A stretch of 64,000 nt of DNA. It comes from an uncultured Flavobacteriales bacterium (GTDB taxonomy: Bacteria > Bacteroidota > Bacteroidia > Flavobacteriales > BACL11). The first letter of the stretch is position 1. The number at the start of each line of letters is the position of its first letter. The stretch spans positions 744,001 through 808,000 of the forward strand of contig CALSUJ010000001.1 of the NCBI GenBank assembly GCA_943789505.1, written 5' to 3'. The notes beneath the pieces are model-generated. The model did no database searches. It had not been told where the DNA came from and saw only the letters and a list, made by a program, of their open reading frames with translations. Both the position numbers and the translations under genes were made by a program. Shown in pieces: positions 45,848-55,315 of this stretch.

Positions 45848-47587
45848 TTACTCAAAAATTATTCTTTTTTCTATTACGCCAGTATCATATATGTAGAGTA
45901 AAGTAGTTTTATCAATTACTGTATTTGGATTAACTTCTCTACCTAAAAGATCTGTAATTCTTAAAAGATTTCGCTCTGTAAAATTAGGATTAGCCAATCG
46001 AATAACGGAAGGCTGTGTCCAGAAAACTAAAGGAGACCAAGTGGCAGAACGGTAAGCGCCACCTGCTGGGTCACACCATGTTCTTGCTTGTGCTCTATAG
46101 CTTTTTCCTGGGTTTAAACCATTCTTGGCCTTAGTAAGTGCTGGATAGAATACTCCAAATCCACCTGCAGAAGTCCAAACACCACCTGTAGTATCTACTC
46201 TTAACTTAATACGAGCAAAACTATAAGCTGCTATAGAATCCCATGTAAAGCTTGCCTTAGTATTTGTAGGCGTACTAACTGCAAAGTTAATTACATTCTC
46301 ACACTCATCTGTTGTTGTAAAGTTTTGGATAGTTGACCAAGCAGAAACACCACCACCACAATACCAAACTTTCATATAGTATTCATAAGTAGTACTTGGA
46401 TTCAAGTTAAGTATTAACTTATCTACTTTTTGTGTTCCAAAATTACAACTACCAACTGGAGCTCCGATAGTCTTACTACTCCATGAGATAGTACCTTGTT
46501 CTCTATAATTAATTCTGTATTGATCAACTATACAAGAAGATGAATTCATATTATCCCAATTGATATGGGCTCTATCGTGTATCACATTAGTGCAATAAAT
46601 ATTAGAAGGAGCATCTTCATTACAAACATAAACACAACTCCCATCATCTAATGTAGCGAATGGACTATAGTTAGTTGCAGTTGAATCTGCACAGCCATAT
46701 ATTGGCAAAGCATTTGCAATAATTATTCCTTTCATTCCAGAAGTAACATGTGGTTGGCAAACATAATAATACGTTTGTGCAGTAGTAGCAATAAATTGTC
46801 CTGTTGCACCAAAGCTAAGACTAAAACCTCCATTTGATGTAATCCCTCCAGCTAACCAAGTACTATTGCTTACTTCCACTGCATTATGATATCCTCCTAA
46901 TATGAAATTAATGGTATCACCCACATTACAAATAATTGTATCTGGTGAGAAAGTTGATCCTATTGTTTTAATAGTATAAGAAGTATAATCACAACTTCCA
47001 TCATCATTAGTGGCAGTGGAATCATAATTTGAAGCTAATGGGTCAGTACAACCATATATTGGAAGTAACCATGCTTGAATTGCATTATTTAACAAGTTTT
47101 CAATTGTAGAGGAAGAACTCGTTGTCTGACAATAAGCAGGGCAAAAGGTAACATATGAACTATCAGGATATATCACATAATAACTAGGTGTATAATACAA
47201 CTGATAATTAATTACAGAAGGAGAAATTCCATTACACATAGGAAAACTAACTCCATAAGTGGTTGCAAAATTGGCTAAATCATTATCTGAAGTTGCCGCA
47301 TTTACTTCTAAAGCAATAAACTCTGCTACACCTAATCCATTTGGCCCATAAACTTGATAAGAGTTTTCAGTACCAGCAGCATACTGCTGACAATGACCAC
47401 ACGTAGTACTCATTAGCTCTAATACTACAACTTTATTAATATTCAAATAAGAATATAGTGTATGAGTATTTCCATTAATATCTGCCACACTAATATCAGG
47501 TGCGTACCCAGTACCATTTAACATTCCTGATTGTGCATTTGCCAAAAAAACAAAGCAAATTAAAGTAATAGTAAGTATTTTTTTCAT
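45848..47587 (-). CDS. Secreted thioredoxin-like/cupredoxin/FN3 fusion with T9SS tail
   Basis: A 579-residue exported protein. Signal peptide MKKILTITLICFVFLANAQ; residues about 25-175 are a redoxin/thioredoxin-like domain with Cys63-Gly-His-Cys66; 177-200 and 295-320 are a repeated unit (YGCTDPLASNYDST ... DDGSC); 203-292 is a plastocyanin-like domain with all four type 1 copper ligands (His234, Cys277, His280, Met285); 322-545 has FN3-like domains; the tail is ITDLLGREVNP ... LLYIYDTGVIEKRIIFE. It could combine thiol and copper redox centres on the surface; no direct evidence. A TIGR02206 gene follows downstream. Confidence 0.85.
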   Translation of the reverse strand: MKKILTITLICFVFLANAQSGMLNGTGYAPDISVADINGNTHTLYSYLNINKVVVLELMSTTCGHCQQYAAGTENSYQVYGPNGLGVAEFIALEVNAATSDNDLANFATTYGVSFPMCNGISPSVINYQLYYTPSYYVIYPDSSYVTFCPAYCQTTSSSSTIENLLNNAIQAWLLPIYGCTDPLASNYDSTATNDDGSCDYTSYTIKTIGSTFSPDTIICNVGDTINFILGGYHNAVEVSNSTWLAGGITSNGGFSLSFGATGQFIATTAQTYYYVCQPHVTSGMKGIIIANALPIYGCADSTATNYSPFATLDDGSCVYVCNEDAPSNIYCTNVIHDRAHINWDNMNSSSCIVDQYRINYREQGTISWSSKTIGAPVGSCNFGTQKVDKLILNLNPSTTYEYYMKVWYCGGGVSAWSTIQNFTTTDECENVINFAVSTPTNTKASFTWDSIAAYSFARIKLRVDTTGGVWTSAGGFGVFYPALTKAKNGLNPGKSYRAQARTWCDPAGGAYRSATWSPLVFWTQPSVIRLANPNFTERNLLRITDLLGREVNPNTVIDKTTLLYIYDTGVIEKRIIFE

Positions 47588-47965
47588 GATTTAACTTCTT
47601 AAAGTACGATAATAACTGCATATACACAAATAATACTTTTTTATATCAGTTTTGTTATTAATGCAAATTTAGTAATTCTATAGGCCTTTTTATTCTTAAT
47701 TAGTATATTTATTACTAATAGCATGTGAATTTCTAAAATTTTTGGCATTTATTTCACAGTAATTAACATCTTATACCATAAATAATGATATTATTACTAT
47801 TATACTTTATTAGTAAATATAATATGTAGCAGTACTACATTCTACTAGATTAGATAACTCGAAAGGTAACCGAATAAGCCCATAGCAATTCCCCTTATTA
47901 AATCGTTAAACCTTTTTGCAAATAAATAGTCTGTAATCAGGACAATAAAATAAATAACTTTCGTT
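47588..47965. other. Intergenic region of about 380 bases
   Basis: This AT-rich gap separates the divergent T9SS cargo and TonB receptor genes. It holds a small 6-bp inverted repeat (ATGTAG/CTACAT, 47824-47840) and, at its end, the receptor -7 box. I see no ORF, tRNA or larger repeat. Confidence 0.7.
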
Positions 47966-47973
47966 TACATTTG
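47966..47973 (+). promoter_or_regulatory. -7 box of the TonB receptor gene
   Basis: TACATTTG, ending 15 bases before ATG 47989. An alternative ATG at 47971 would sit inside this box, so 47989 is preferred. Confidence 0.6.
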
Positions 47974-47988
47974 CAACCATTTAATTAT

Positions 47989-50337
47989 ATGAAAAACACA
48001 ATAACAACAATCTTCTTTTTATTAATTGCAATCATTAGTATTGCACAAGAAAAATACACAATTAGTGGCTTCGTACAAGATGCGTCTTCAGGCGAAAACT
48101 TAATAGGCGTTTCAATTTATGATAAAGAAACTTTTAAAGGAACAGCTAGTAATCAATACGGATTTTATTCTTTAACTATTGAGGAGGGAGATTATGTTAT
48201 CATATATTCGTTTATAGGCTACAAATCCACTACTAAGAATATAAAACTAAATAATGATCTTAGATTAAATATAGCTTTAACAAATAATGCTATAATGACA
48301 GAAGAAGTAATTGTAACTGGTGATAGATTAGATAAAAATGTAAGTAGTTCTAACATGAGTCAAGCTAAAATAGAGGTAGATAATATCAAGCAACTTCCTG
48401 TAATTCTTGGAGAGGTTGACATTTTAAAATCAGCACAACTTCTACCAGGAATTCAATCAGGGGGTGAAGGAAATTCAGGGCTTTATGTAAGAGGTGGTGG
48501 TCCTGATCAAAACTTAATATTACTTGATGAAGCAGTCGTGTATAATGCTGCACATCTATTTGGTTTTTTCTCAGTATTTAATGCAGATGCTATAAAAGAT
48601 ATAAATATAATTAAAGGAGGTATGCCCGCAGAGTATGGAGGTAGACTATCTTCTGTTCTGGACATCACCATGAAGGATGGAAATAATAAAAAATATGAGG
48701 CGGCTGGAGGAATTGGCTTACTGTCTTCTAGGTTAACAATTGAAGGTCCAGTTCAAAAGGATAAAAGTTCATTTATTGTTTCTGGTAGGAGAACTTATAT
48801 TGATGTGTTGTCTAAACCTTTTTTGAATAATGATAATGCTTTTAGTGGTTCAGGTTATTATTTTTATGATTTAACAACTAAAGTTAATTACAAAATATCC
48901 GATAAAGATCGATTATATTTGAGTGGTTATTTTGGAAGGGATGTCTTTAGTTTTAATAATTCCGATAATGGTATTGGAATAGAAATCCCATGGGGAAATG
49001 CTACTAGTTCATTAAGATGGAATCATTTATTTAATGATAAATTATTCATGAACACATCACTTATTTTTTCAGATTATCGATTTGAATTTAATATAGCTCA
49101 ACAAGATTTTGAATTAAAGATATTTTCAGGAATTAATGATTGGAATACTAAGGTTGATTTTCTTTATCAACCCAATCAGCGACATACAATAAAATTTGGT
49201 TCTAATTATACTTACCATGAGTTTACTCCAGGAAATGCTTCTGGAAGATCAGGAGAAGTAGTTTTTGAAGCTGATGAGATATTTAAACAATATTCTAACG
49301 AAGGGGCTTTATACTTTTCTGATGATTTTGAGGTCACTGATGCTTTAAAAGTACATGCTGGGTTACGTTATTCTTCTTTTCAACATAGTGGCTATATAAG
49401 CTTCCGTGATTATATTAAAAATGATTTTCAATCGAATGATGATAATTATAGACATATTGAACCAAGACTTTCATTTAGATACAGATTATCTCCTTCAAGC
49501 TCTATAAAAGGAGCTTATACTCAAAACTATCAATATGTTCACTTAGCCTCAACATCAAGTGTTAGTTTACCCACCGATCTTTGGGTGCCAAGCTCATCAG
49601 AAATTAAGCCAAAATTTGCTGATCAATATGCTATAGGTTATTTCAAGAACCTAAATGATAATATGTATGAGACTTCTATTGAAGCTTATTATAAAGAAAT
49701 GACAAATTTGCTTGAATATAAAGAAGGTGTTTTACCGGAAGATAATACTAATTCAAATAGTGATGGTTCATTTGCTTTTGGTAATGGCGATTCATATGGA
49801 ATAGAAGTACTTCTAAAAAAGAATAAAGGAAAAACAACAGGGTGGATTGGTTATACCCTTTCAAAAACAACAAAATACTTTGATGAAGTAAATGCTGGCA
49901 TTTCATTCCCTGCTAAGTATGACAGAAGACATGATTTGTCTATTACGGCAACTCATAAACTATCTAAAAAATGGACACTAAGTAGTGTTTTTGTTTATGC
50001 TACAGGTAATGCCATAACACTTCCATCAGAAATTTATGTTATTGGAGGAAATCCATATACTGAGTACACTTCAAGAAATGGCTTTAGGATGGATCCATAT
50101 CATAGGCTTGATATAGGAGCTACATATACTCGTAAAAAAAGAAATAATTTTCAATCTTCATGGAACTTCTCTATTTATAACGTCTACAGTAGAAAGAATC
50201 CATATTTTATATATCTTGCTTTAGAAGTTCCAGAAGGGCAAGAAGGAAACTTCGAATCAGGTAATCTAACACCACAAGCTTATCAAGTATCAATATTTCC
50301 AATTTTACCTTCTGTTACTTGGAATTTTAATTTTTAA
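47989..50337 (+). CDS. TonB-dependent receptor with carboxypeptidase-like N-terminal domain
   Basis: About 782 residues: signal peptide MKNTITTIFFLLIAIISIAQ; a CarboxypepD_reg-like domain (YTISGFVQDASSGENLIGVSI, TASNQYGFYSLTI); plug domain (NLILLDEAVVYNAAHLFGFFSVFN, INIIKGGMPAEYGGRLSSVLDI); then a 22-strand barrel ending in aromatic residues (LPSVTWNFNF). Directly followed by a DUF4249 gene, the partner usually paired with this receptor class in Bacteroidota. The ligand is unknown. Start chosen by the promoter overlap. Confidence 0.93.
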   Translation: MKNTITTIFFLLIAIISIAQEKYTISGFVQDASSGENLIGVSIYDKETFKGTASNQYGFYSLTIEEGDYVIIYSFIGYKSTTKNIKLNNDLRLNIALTNNAIMTEEVIVTGDRLDKNVSSSNMSQAKIEVDNIKQLPVILGEVDILKSAQLLPGIQSGGEGNSGLYVRGGGPDQNLILLDEAVVYNAAHLFGFFSVFNADAIKDINIIKGGMPAEYGGRLSSVLDITMKDGNNKKYEAAGGIGLLSSRLTIEGPVQKDKSSFIVSGRRTYIDVLSKPFLNNDNAFSGSGYYFYDLTTKVNYKISDKDRLYLSGYFGRDVFSFNNSDNGIGIEIPWGNATSSLRWNHLFNDKLFMNTSLIFSDYRFEFNIAQQDFELKIFSGINDWNTKVDFLYQPNQRHTIKFGSNYTYHEFTPGNASGRSGEVVFEADEIFKQYSNEGALYFSDDFEVTDALKVHAGLRYSSFQHSGYISFRDYIKNDFQSNDDNYRHIEPRLSFRYRLSPSSSIKGAYTQNYQYVHLASTSSVSLPTDLWVPSSSEIKPKFADQYAIGYFKNLNDNMYETSIEAYYKEMTNLLEYKEGVLPEDNTNSNSDGSFAFGNGDSYGIEVLLKKNKGKTTGWIGYTLSKTTKYFDEVNAGISFPAKYDRRHDLSITATHKLSKKWTLSSVFVYATGNAITLPSEIYVIGGNPYTEYTSRNGFRMDPYHRLDIGATYTRKKRNNFQSSWNFSIYNVYSRKNPYFIYLALEVPEGQEGNFESGNLTPQAYQVSIFPILPSVTWNFNF

Positions 50338-50339
50338 TT

Positions 50340-51362
50340 ATGAAAAAATACATCTATATTATAAGTGTTTTATTAATTTCTTGCCAAGAAGAAATCACAC
50401 TTGACTTACCAAATTCACAAGATAAAATAGTAGTAGAAGGTTCAATTGAAAATGGCTTTCCTCCTATCGTTATTTTAACCAAAAATCAAGGTTATTTTGA
50501 TGAATTTAATCCTGATGAATTTTATATTAACAATGTAGACTCTATTAAAATTTGGTACATTGATGAAGGTGGAGTAACAATAAATAGAAATCTTGAACTT
50601 TTTACTGACTTTGTAAGTCCAATAACTGGTGATCCTATACCATTATACACAGTTGCTGACCTTGACACTTCAAATGTAAATAATTATGATTTTAGTGAAG
50701 TTGGCCGAACATACTATTTAGAGATAAAATGGAATAATCAAATTATTACAAGTTCAACAACAATTCCAGAAGTTACTCCATTAGATTGTCTATGGGTTGA
50801 AAAAAGTGAAAATAGTGAAGAGGAGTATGAGTATGACATAAGAGCCTTGTATTCAGATCCTGCTGATCAAGATAATTTTATTCTACTTAAATCTAAAAGA
50901 ATTCAGCATTTTGAATACAAAGATAGTTTAGAATGTCAGGCTAAAGATAGACCAGATAATTCGCATAAGTTAATTGATGCGGGATCTGATATCCTTATTA
51001 ATGGTCAATCATTTGAAACTTATTTTCCTAGACCTAAGGACAGTGGCAATCCCTTCCCAGACGGAAATTATAATGCTTATCATACAGAAATTTGCGAAGA
51101 AGATACATTAGAGTTCAAAGAAGATATAGTATTGATTAAATATTGTCAAATTGATGAGCCTTCTTTAAAATTTTGGAGAGGACTGGTAAGACAAGTTGGA
51201 ACTAATGGAAATCCATTTGCTGAACCATTAAATCTTGTTAGTAATGTAACAAATGGCTTAGGAATATTTACTGGATACGGATCAGCATATTATATGGTGC
51301 CAATTGTAAAAGATACAGTAATTTTCGAACAGTATACACCAAAAATAATAGATATATTTTAA
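50340..51362 (+). CDS. DUF4249-family lipoprotein, receptor partner
   Basis: A 340-residue protein with a short signal and lipobox (LLISCQE, Cys16), then KIVVEGSIENGFPPIVILTKNQGYFD, the DUF4249 N-terminal pattern, and FWRGLVRQVGTNGNPFAEP near the C-terminus. DUF4249 proteins sit on the outer surface with TonB receptors. It starts 2 bases after the receptor stop. Confidence 0.9.
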   Translation: MKKYIYIISVLLISCQEEITLDLPNSQDKIVVEGSIENGFPPIVILTKNQGYFDEFNPDEFYINNVDSIKIWYIDEGGVTINRNLELFTDFVSPITGDPIPLYTVADLDTSNVNNYDFSEVGRTYYLEIKWNNQIITSSTTIPEVTPLDCLWVEKSENSEEEYEYDIRALYSDPADQDNFILLKSKRIQHFEYKDSLECQAKDRPDNSHKLIDAGSDILINGQSFETYFPRPKDSGNPFPDGNYNAYHTEICEEDTLEFKEDIVLIKYCQIDEPSLKFWRGLVRQVGTNGNPFAEPLNLVSNVTNGLGIFTGYGSAYYMVPIVKDTVIFEQYTPKIIDIF

Positions 51363-51379
51363 TTTTACAAATAAAAGAA

Positions 51380-52327
51380 ATGGAAAAAGAATTGGAAAAA
51401 GTAGAAACATTAATTATCGGCTCAGGTCCAGCAGGATACTCAGCAGCAATTTATGCAGCTCGTGCTGATATGAAACCAGTTGTCATTCAAGGTTTGCAAC
51501 CTGGAGGACAATTAACTACAACTACTGATGTAGATAATTATCCAGGATACAAAGACGGAATAACAGGCCCTGAGATGATGGAGGATTTCAAAGCTCAAGC
51601 GGAGCGTTTTGGTACTGATACAAGGTGGGGAATGGTAACAAAAGTTGACTTATCTGAGCGTCCATTTAAAATTGAAGTAGATGAAAAAGAAACAATCTTA
51701 GCTGAAACTGTAATTATTGCAACAGGTGCGTCTGCAAAGTGGTTAGGAATGGATGATGAAATAAGATTAAATGGCTATGGTGTTTCTGCATGCGCTACTT
51801 GTGATGGATTCTTTTACAAAGGAAAAGAAGTTGTTGTAGTTGGAGCTGGTGATACTGCTGCTGAAGAAGCTACCTACCTAGCTAAAATGTGTACTAGAGT
51901 AACTATACTTGTGCGTAGAGATGAAATGCGTGCTTCAAAAGCAATGCAACATAGGGTGTTTAATACTCCTAATTTAGAAGTGCTTTTCAACCATGAAACA
52001 AAAAGCATTAATGGTGAGCCTGGACCTGTAGGAGTTGAAAGTGTAACTGCTATTAATAATATAACAAAGGAGGAGACAATTATTCCTGCTTCAGGATTTT
52101 TTGTTGCTATTGGTCATAAACCAAATAGTGATTTATTTAAAGGACAATTAGAAATGGATGATGCTGGTTATTTACTTATTGAAGCAGGTACTTCTAAAAC
52201 GAAAATTCCGGGAGTTTTTGCTGCTGGTGACATTGCTGACCATGTTTACCGTCAAGCCGTTACATCAGCAGGAACAGGCTGTATGGCAGCCTTAGATGCT
52301 GAACGATTTTTAGCAGATAACAAATAA
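51380..52327 (+). CDS. trxB: Thioredoxin reductase
   Basis: A 315-residue enzyme with FAD motif IIGSGPAGYSAAIYAARA (12-29), redox-active Cys138-Ala-Thr-Cys141 (SACATCDG), NADPH motif VVGAGDTAAEE and TKIPGVFAAGDIAD. It reduces thioredoxin using NADPH. A perfect-fit hairpin terminator follows. Confidence 0.96.
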   Translation: MEKELEKVETLIIGSGPAGYSAAIYAARADMKPVVIQGLQPGGQLTTTTDVDNYPGYKDGITGPEMMEDFKAQAERFGTDTRWGMVTKVDLSERPFKIEVDEKETILAETVIIATGASAKWLGMDDEIRLNGYGVSACATCDGFFYKGKEVVVVGAGDTAAEEATYLAKMCTRVTILVRRDEMRASKAMQHRVFNTPNLEVLFNHETKSINGEPGPVGVESVTAINNITKEETIIPASGFFVAIGHKPNSDLFKGQLEMDDAGYLLIEAGTSKTKIPGVFAAGDIADHVYRQAVTSAGTGCMAALDAERFLADNK

Positions 52328-52345
52328 ATAGATTCATACTTAAAG

Positions 52346-52377
52346 AAAAAGGCCTCTACTCTCTAGGGGCTTTTTTT
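52346..52377 (+). terminator. Terminator after trxB
   Basis: A 13-bp stem with two G-U pairs (AAAAAGGCCTCTA / TAGGGGCTTTTTT) and loop CTCTC, followed by a T-run. Confidence 0.8.
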
Positions 52378-52390
52378 ATTATTTATTTTG

Positions 52391-52398
52391 TACTTTTG
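52391..52398 (+). promoter_or_regulatory. -7 box 5 bases before recQ
   Basis: TACTTTTG ends 5 bases before the recQ ATG, again predicting a leaderless mRNA. Confidence 0.6.
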
Positions 52399-52403
52399 AT
52401 TTA

Positions 52404-54311
52404 ATGGATGCTATTGATGTATTAATAAAATATTGGGGACATACTCAATTCCGCTTAAAACAGCAGGAGATTATAAAGCAAGTAATTGACAAGAGAGATA
52501 CTCTTGCTTTATTGCCTACTGGAGGTGGAAAATCAATTTGCTACCAAGTGCCTGCACTAATGCAAGAAGGAATTTGCCTTGTCATCTCCCCTCTTATTTC
52601 ACTTATGGACGACCAAGTTCGTTTTTTAAAATCCAAAGGAATAAAATCAATTGCAATAACTTCAGGTATGCATTATAATGAAATTGATACTGCCCTAACT
52701 AATTGTATTTATGGAGGTGTTAAATTCTTATATTTATCACCAGAAAGATTGCAAAACGAATTGGTACAAACAAGAATTAAGGAAATGAACATTAACCTTA
52801 TTACTGTTGATGAGGCACATTGCATTTCGGAATGGGGACATAACTTTCGCCCAGCATACAGGCATATTTCTGAGATAAGAGAGATAATACCTGAGGCACC
52901 TGTTTTAGCCCTCTCAGCTACTGCAATAACTAGTGTAATTGATGATATTCAAAACAACCTTGATTTTAAAGAACATAATCTTATTCAATCGTCATTTGTT
53001 AGAAAAAACCTCTCATATGTTGTTGACAATGTAGAAGATAAAAAATCACGGTTATTAAAATTGATTGATAAAATAAAAAGCTCTGTTATTATTTATGTTG
53101 GAACTAGAAAAGCAGCAAAGCAGATTACTAATTTTTTGTTAAATAATAATTATTCTGCCAATTATTATCATGGTGGCTTATCAGCAAAAGAACGATCTGA
53201 AAGACAAGAAAGCTGGACTCAAAACCAAACTAGAGTTATGGTAGCTACTAATGCTTTTGGAATGGGAATAGACAAACCTGATGTTAAATTAGTAGTGCAT
53301 TTAGAATTACCTTCAACAATTGAAGCCTATTTTCAAGAAGCAGGACGAGCAGGAAGAGATGGAAAACAAGCCTATGCATTTCTACTTGCTAATAAAGGTG
53401 ATGTTAAAAAACAACAAGATTTATTAACCTTGAGGTATCCATCAATTTCTGAAATAAAAACAGTTTATCAAAATTTAGCTAATTACTTTCAATTAGCTGA
53501 AAATGAATTGCCAGAACAGGCAATTTCTTTTGATATGATAGATTTTACTGAGCGATATAAAATGAGTAACCTTAAGGTATATAATATACTTAAATATCTT
53601 GAAAAAGATGAGTACGTTAAACTTTCAGAAGCATTACATAGCCCTTCAAAATTAATGATTAAAGTGAGTAATACTGAATTATATAAATTCCAAATTGCTA
53701 ATAAATATTATGATAATTTCTTAAAACTTTTACTACGTTCCTATGCTAATTTGTTTTATAATTATGTAATAATTAACGAAAAAGAGATTGCAAATAAATT
53801 TAATGTTAATAATGAAGAAGTTGTTCGTTTACTTAATAAATTAGTACAATTAGAAATTCTTAAATATGCTCCTAAAAATAACAATTCTCAAATCACTTAT
53901 CTAAAAGCAAGAAAAGATACTGAAAAACTTTATTTGGCAGAAAAAAAATGGGAAGAAAGGAAAAAGTACGAACAAGAAAAACTGAATAAAATCACAAACT
54001 ATATAATTGATAAAGATTCTTGTAGAAGCAGATTACTATTGCATTATTTTGGAGAAGAAGAAAGTAATAAATGTGGGAAATGTGATTACTGTATTAATGA
54101 AAAAAGACAAAAAATAAAAGAGTCTGAATATAAAGAAATCACTAATAAGCTAGAAATATTATTAAAAGATAAGGAATTAACCATTAAAGAAATTTGTGTA
54201 TTAATGCCAAATTATAATGAGCATCAACTCATTTCAATAATTCAGTACTTATTTGACAATGAATTAGTTGGTAAATATGGAAACAAATATCAATGGAAAA
54301 GCAATAAGTAA
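52404..54311 (+). CDS. recQ: ATP-dependent DNA helicase RecQ
   Basis: A 635-residue RecQ helicase: Walker A LLPTGGGKSICYQVPAL, DEAH box VDEAHCISEWGHNFRPAY, SAT, RecQ-type QEAGRAGRDG, and a zinc-binding region (CRSRLLLHYFGEEESNKCGKCDYC). The C-terminal winged-helix region continues to NQYLFDNELVGKYGN; I see no HRDC domain. It unwinds DNA in recombination repair. It has its own -7 box and terminates about 25 bases before fmt. Confidence 0.95.
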   Translation: MDAIDVLIKYWGHTQFRLKQQEIIKQVIDKRDTLALLPTGGGKSICYQVPALMQEGICLVISPLISLMDDQVRFLKSKGIKSIAITSGMHYNEIDTALTNCIYGGVKFLYLSPERLQNELVQTRIKEMNINLITVDEAHCISEWGHNFRPAYRHISEIREIIPEAPVLALSATAITSVIDDIQNNLDFKEHNLIQSSFVRKNLSYVVDNVEDKKSRLLKLIDKIKSSVIIYVGTRKAAKQITNFLLNNNYSANYYHGGLSAKERSERQESWTQNQTRVMVATNAFGMGIDKPDVKLVVHLELPSTIEAYFQEAGRAGRDGKQAYAFLLANKGDVKKQQDLLTLRYPSISEIKTVYQNLANYFQLAENELPEQAISFDMIDFTERYKMSNLKVYNILKYLEKDEYVKLSEALHSPSKLMIKVSNTELYKFQIANKYYDNFLKLLLRSYANLFYNYVIINEKEIANKFNVNNEEVVRLLNKLVQLEILKYAPKNNNSQITYLKARKDTEKLYLAEKKWEERKKYEQEKLNKITNYIIDKDSCRSRLLLHYFGEEESNKCGKCDYCINEKRQKIKESEYKEITNKLEILLKDKELTIKEICVLMPNYNEHQLISIIQYLFDNELVGKYGNKYQWKSNK

Positions 54312-54322
54312 ATGGGAAAATG

Positions 54323-54330
54323 TAGTTTTG
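54323..54330 (+). promoter_or_regulatory. -7 box 4 bases before fmt
   Basis: TAGTTTTG is followed by TAAT and then the fmt ATG at 54335. It shares the 14-base string TTTTGTAATATGAA with the DUF6787-like gene at 26195. Confidence 0.6.
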
Positions 54331-54334
54331 TAAT

Positions 54335-55315
54335 ATGAAGATAGTATTTTTTGGAACTCCACTTTTTGCAGCCACTAACCTAAACGCATTAATTAATGCT
54401 AGATATGATATTGCAGGAATTGTATGTCCACCTGACAGTAAAAAAGGGAGAGGAAAGCAATTAAAGCCCTGTGCAGTAAAGGAAGTTGGGGTTGCTAATA
54501 ATATTCCAGTATTACAACCTTTAAAGCTTAGAGATAATGATTTTATTAATCAGTTAAAGTCCTTAAATGCTGATTTATTTGTTGTTGTTGCTTTTAGAAT
54601 GTTACCAAAATCAGTTTGGAATTTACCAAGTAAAGGAACGATAAATTTACATACCTCTTTGCTGCCAAATTACAGAGGTGCCGCACCAATAAATTGGGTG
54701 TTAATTAATGGAGAAAAAGAAACTGGAATTACAACATTTTTTATTGATCAGCAAATTGATTCAGGATCAATTATTAAGCAAGAAAAAATAACATTAACTG
54801 ATAAAACTACAGCTGCTGAATTACATAATACTTTAATGAATAAAGGATGTGATTTACTTATTAATACGCTTAATTCAATTAAGAATAATACTGTAATTCA
54901 GCAAGATCAAGAGCATAATTCAGCAATGTCAGAAGCTCCAAAATTAACAAAAGAACTATTAAAGATTGATTGGAATAAAACAGCTAATGAAATACATAAT
55001 TTAGTCAGAGGACTTTCGCCATTTTTGGATAACAACACAAAACTAAAGGATATTGCTATCTGCCCATCTGCTTGGTTTGTATTACAAGATGATAAAGGAA
55101 TACAAAAAAGAATAAAATTACATTTATCGGAAGTAATTTCTAATAATTATGACAAGCTACAGATTATTAAAACAGATAATAAAACCTATTTGCATATCAT
55201 TACAAATAAGAATGTTATTTCTATTCTTAATTTGCAAGTTGAAGGTAAAAACCCCATGACTATTCAGCAGTTCTTACAAGGCAATAAAATCAATGAAGAC
55301 TTCCTTATTTCATGA
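54335..55315 (+). CDS. fmt: Methionyl-tRNA formyltransferase
   Basis: A 326-residue formyltransferase with IVFFGTPLFAATNLNAL at the start, the catalytic HTSLLPNYRGAAPINWVLINGEKETGITTFF and DSGSIIKQEKI, and a C-terminal OB-like domain. It formylates initiator Met-tRNA. Its stop overlaps the TrmH gene by 4 bases (ATGA). Confidence 0.96.
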   Translation: MKIVFFGTPLFAATNLNALINARYDIAGIVCPPDSKKGRGKQLKPCAVKEVGVANNIPVLQPLKLRDNDFINQLKSLNADLFVVVAFRMLPKSVWNLPSKGTINLHTSLLPNYRGAAPINWVLINGEKETGITTFFIDQQIDSGSIIKQEKITLTDKTTAAELHNTLMNKGCDLLINTLNSIKNNTVIQQDQEHNSAMSEAPKLTKELLKIDWNKTANEIHNLVRGLSPFLDNNTKLKDIAICPSAWFVLQDDKGIQKRIKLHLSEVISNNYDKLQIIKTDNKTYLHIITNKNVISILNLQVEGKNPMTIQQFLQGNKINEDFLIS

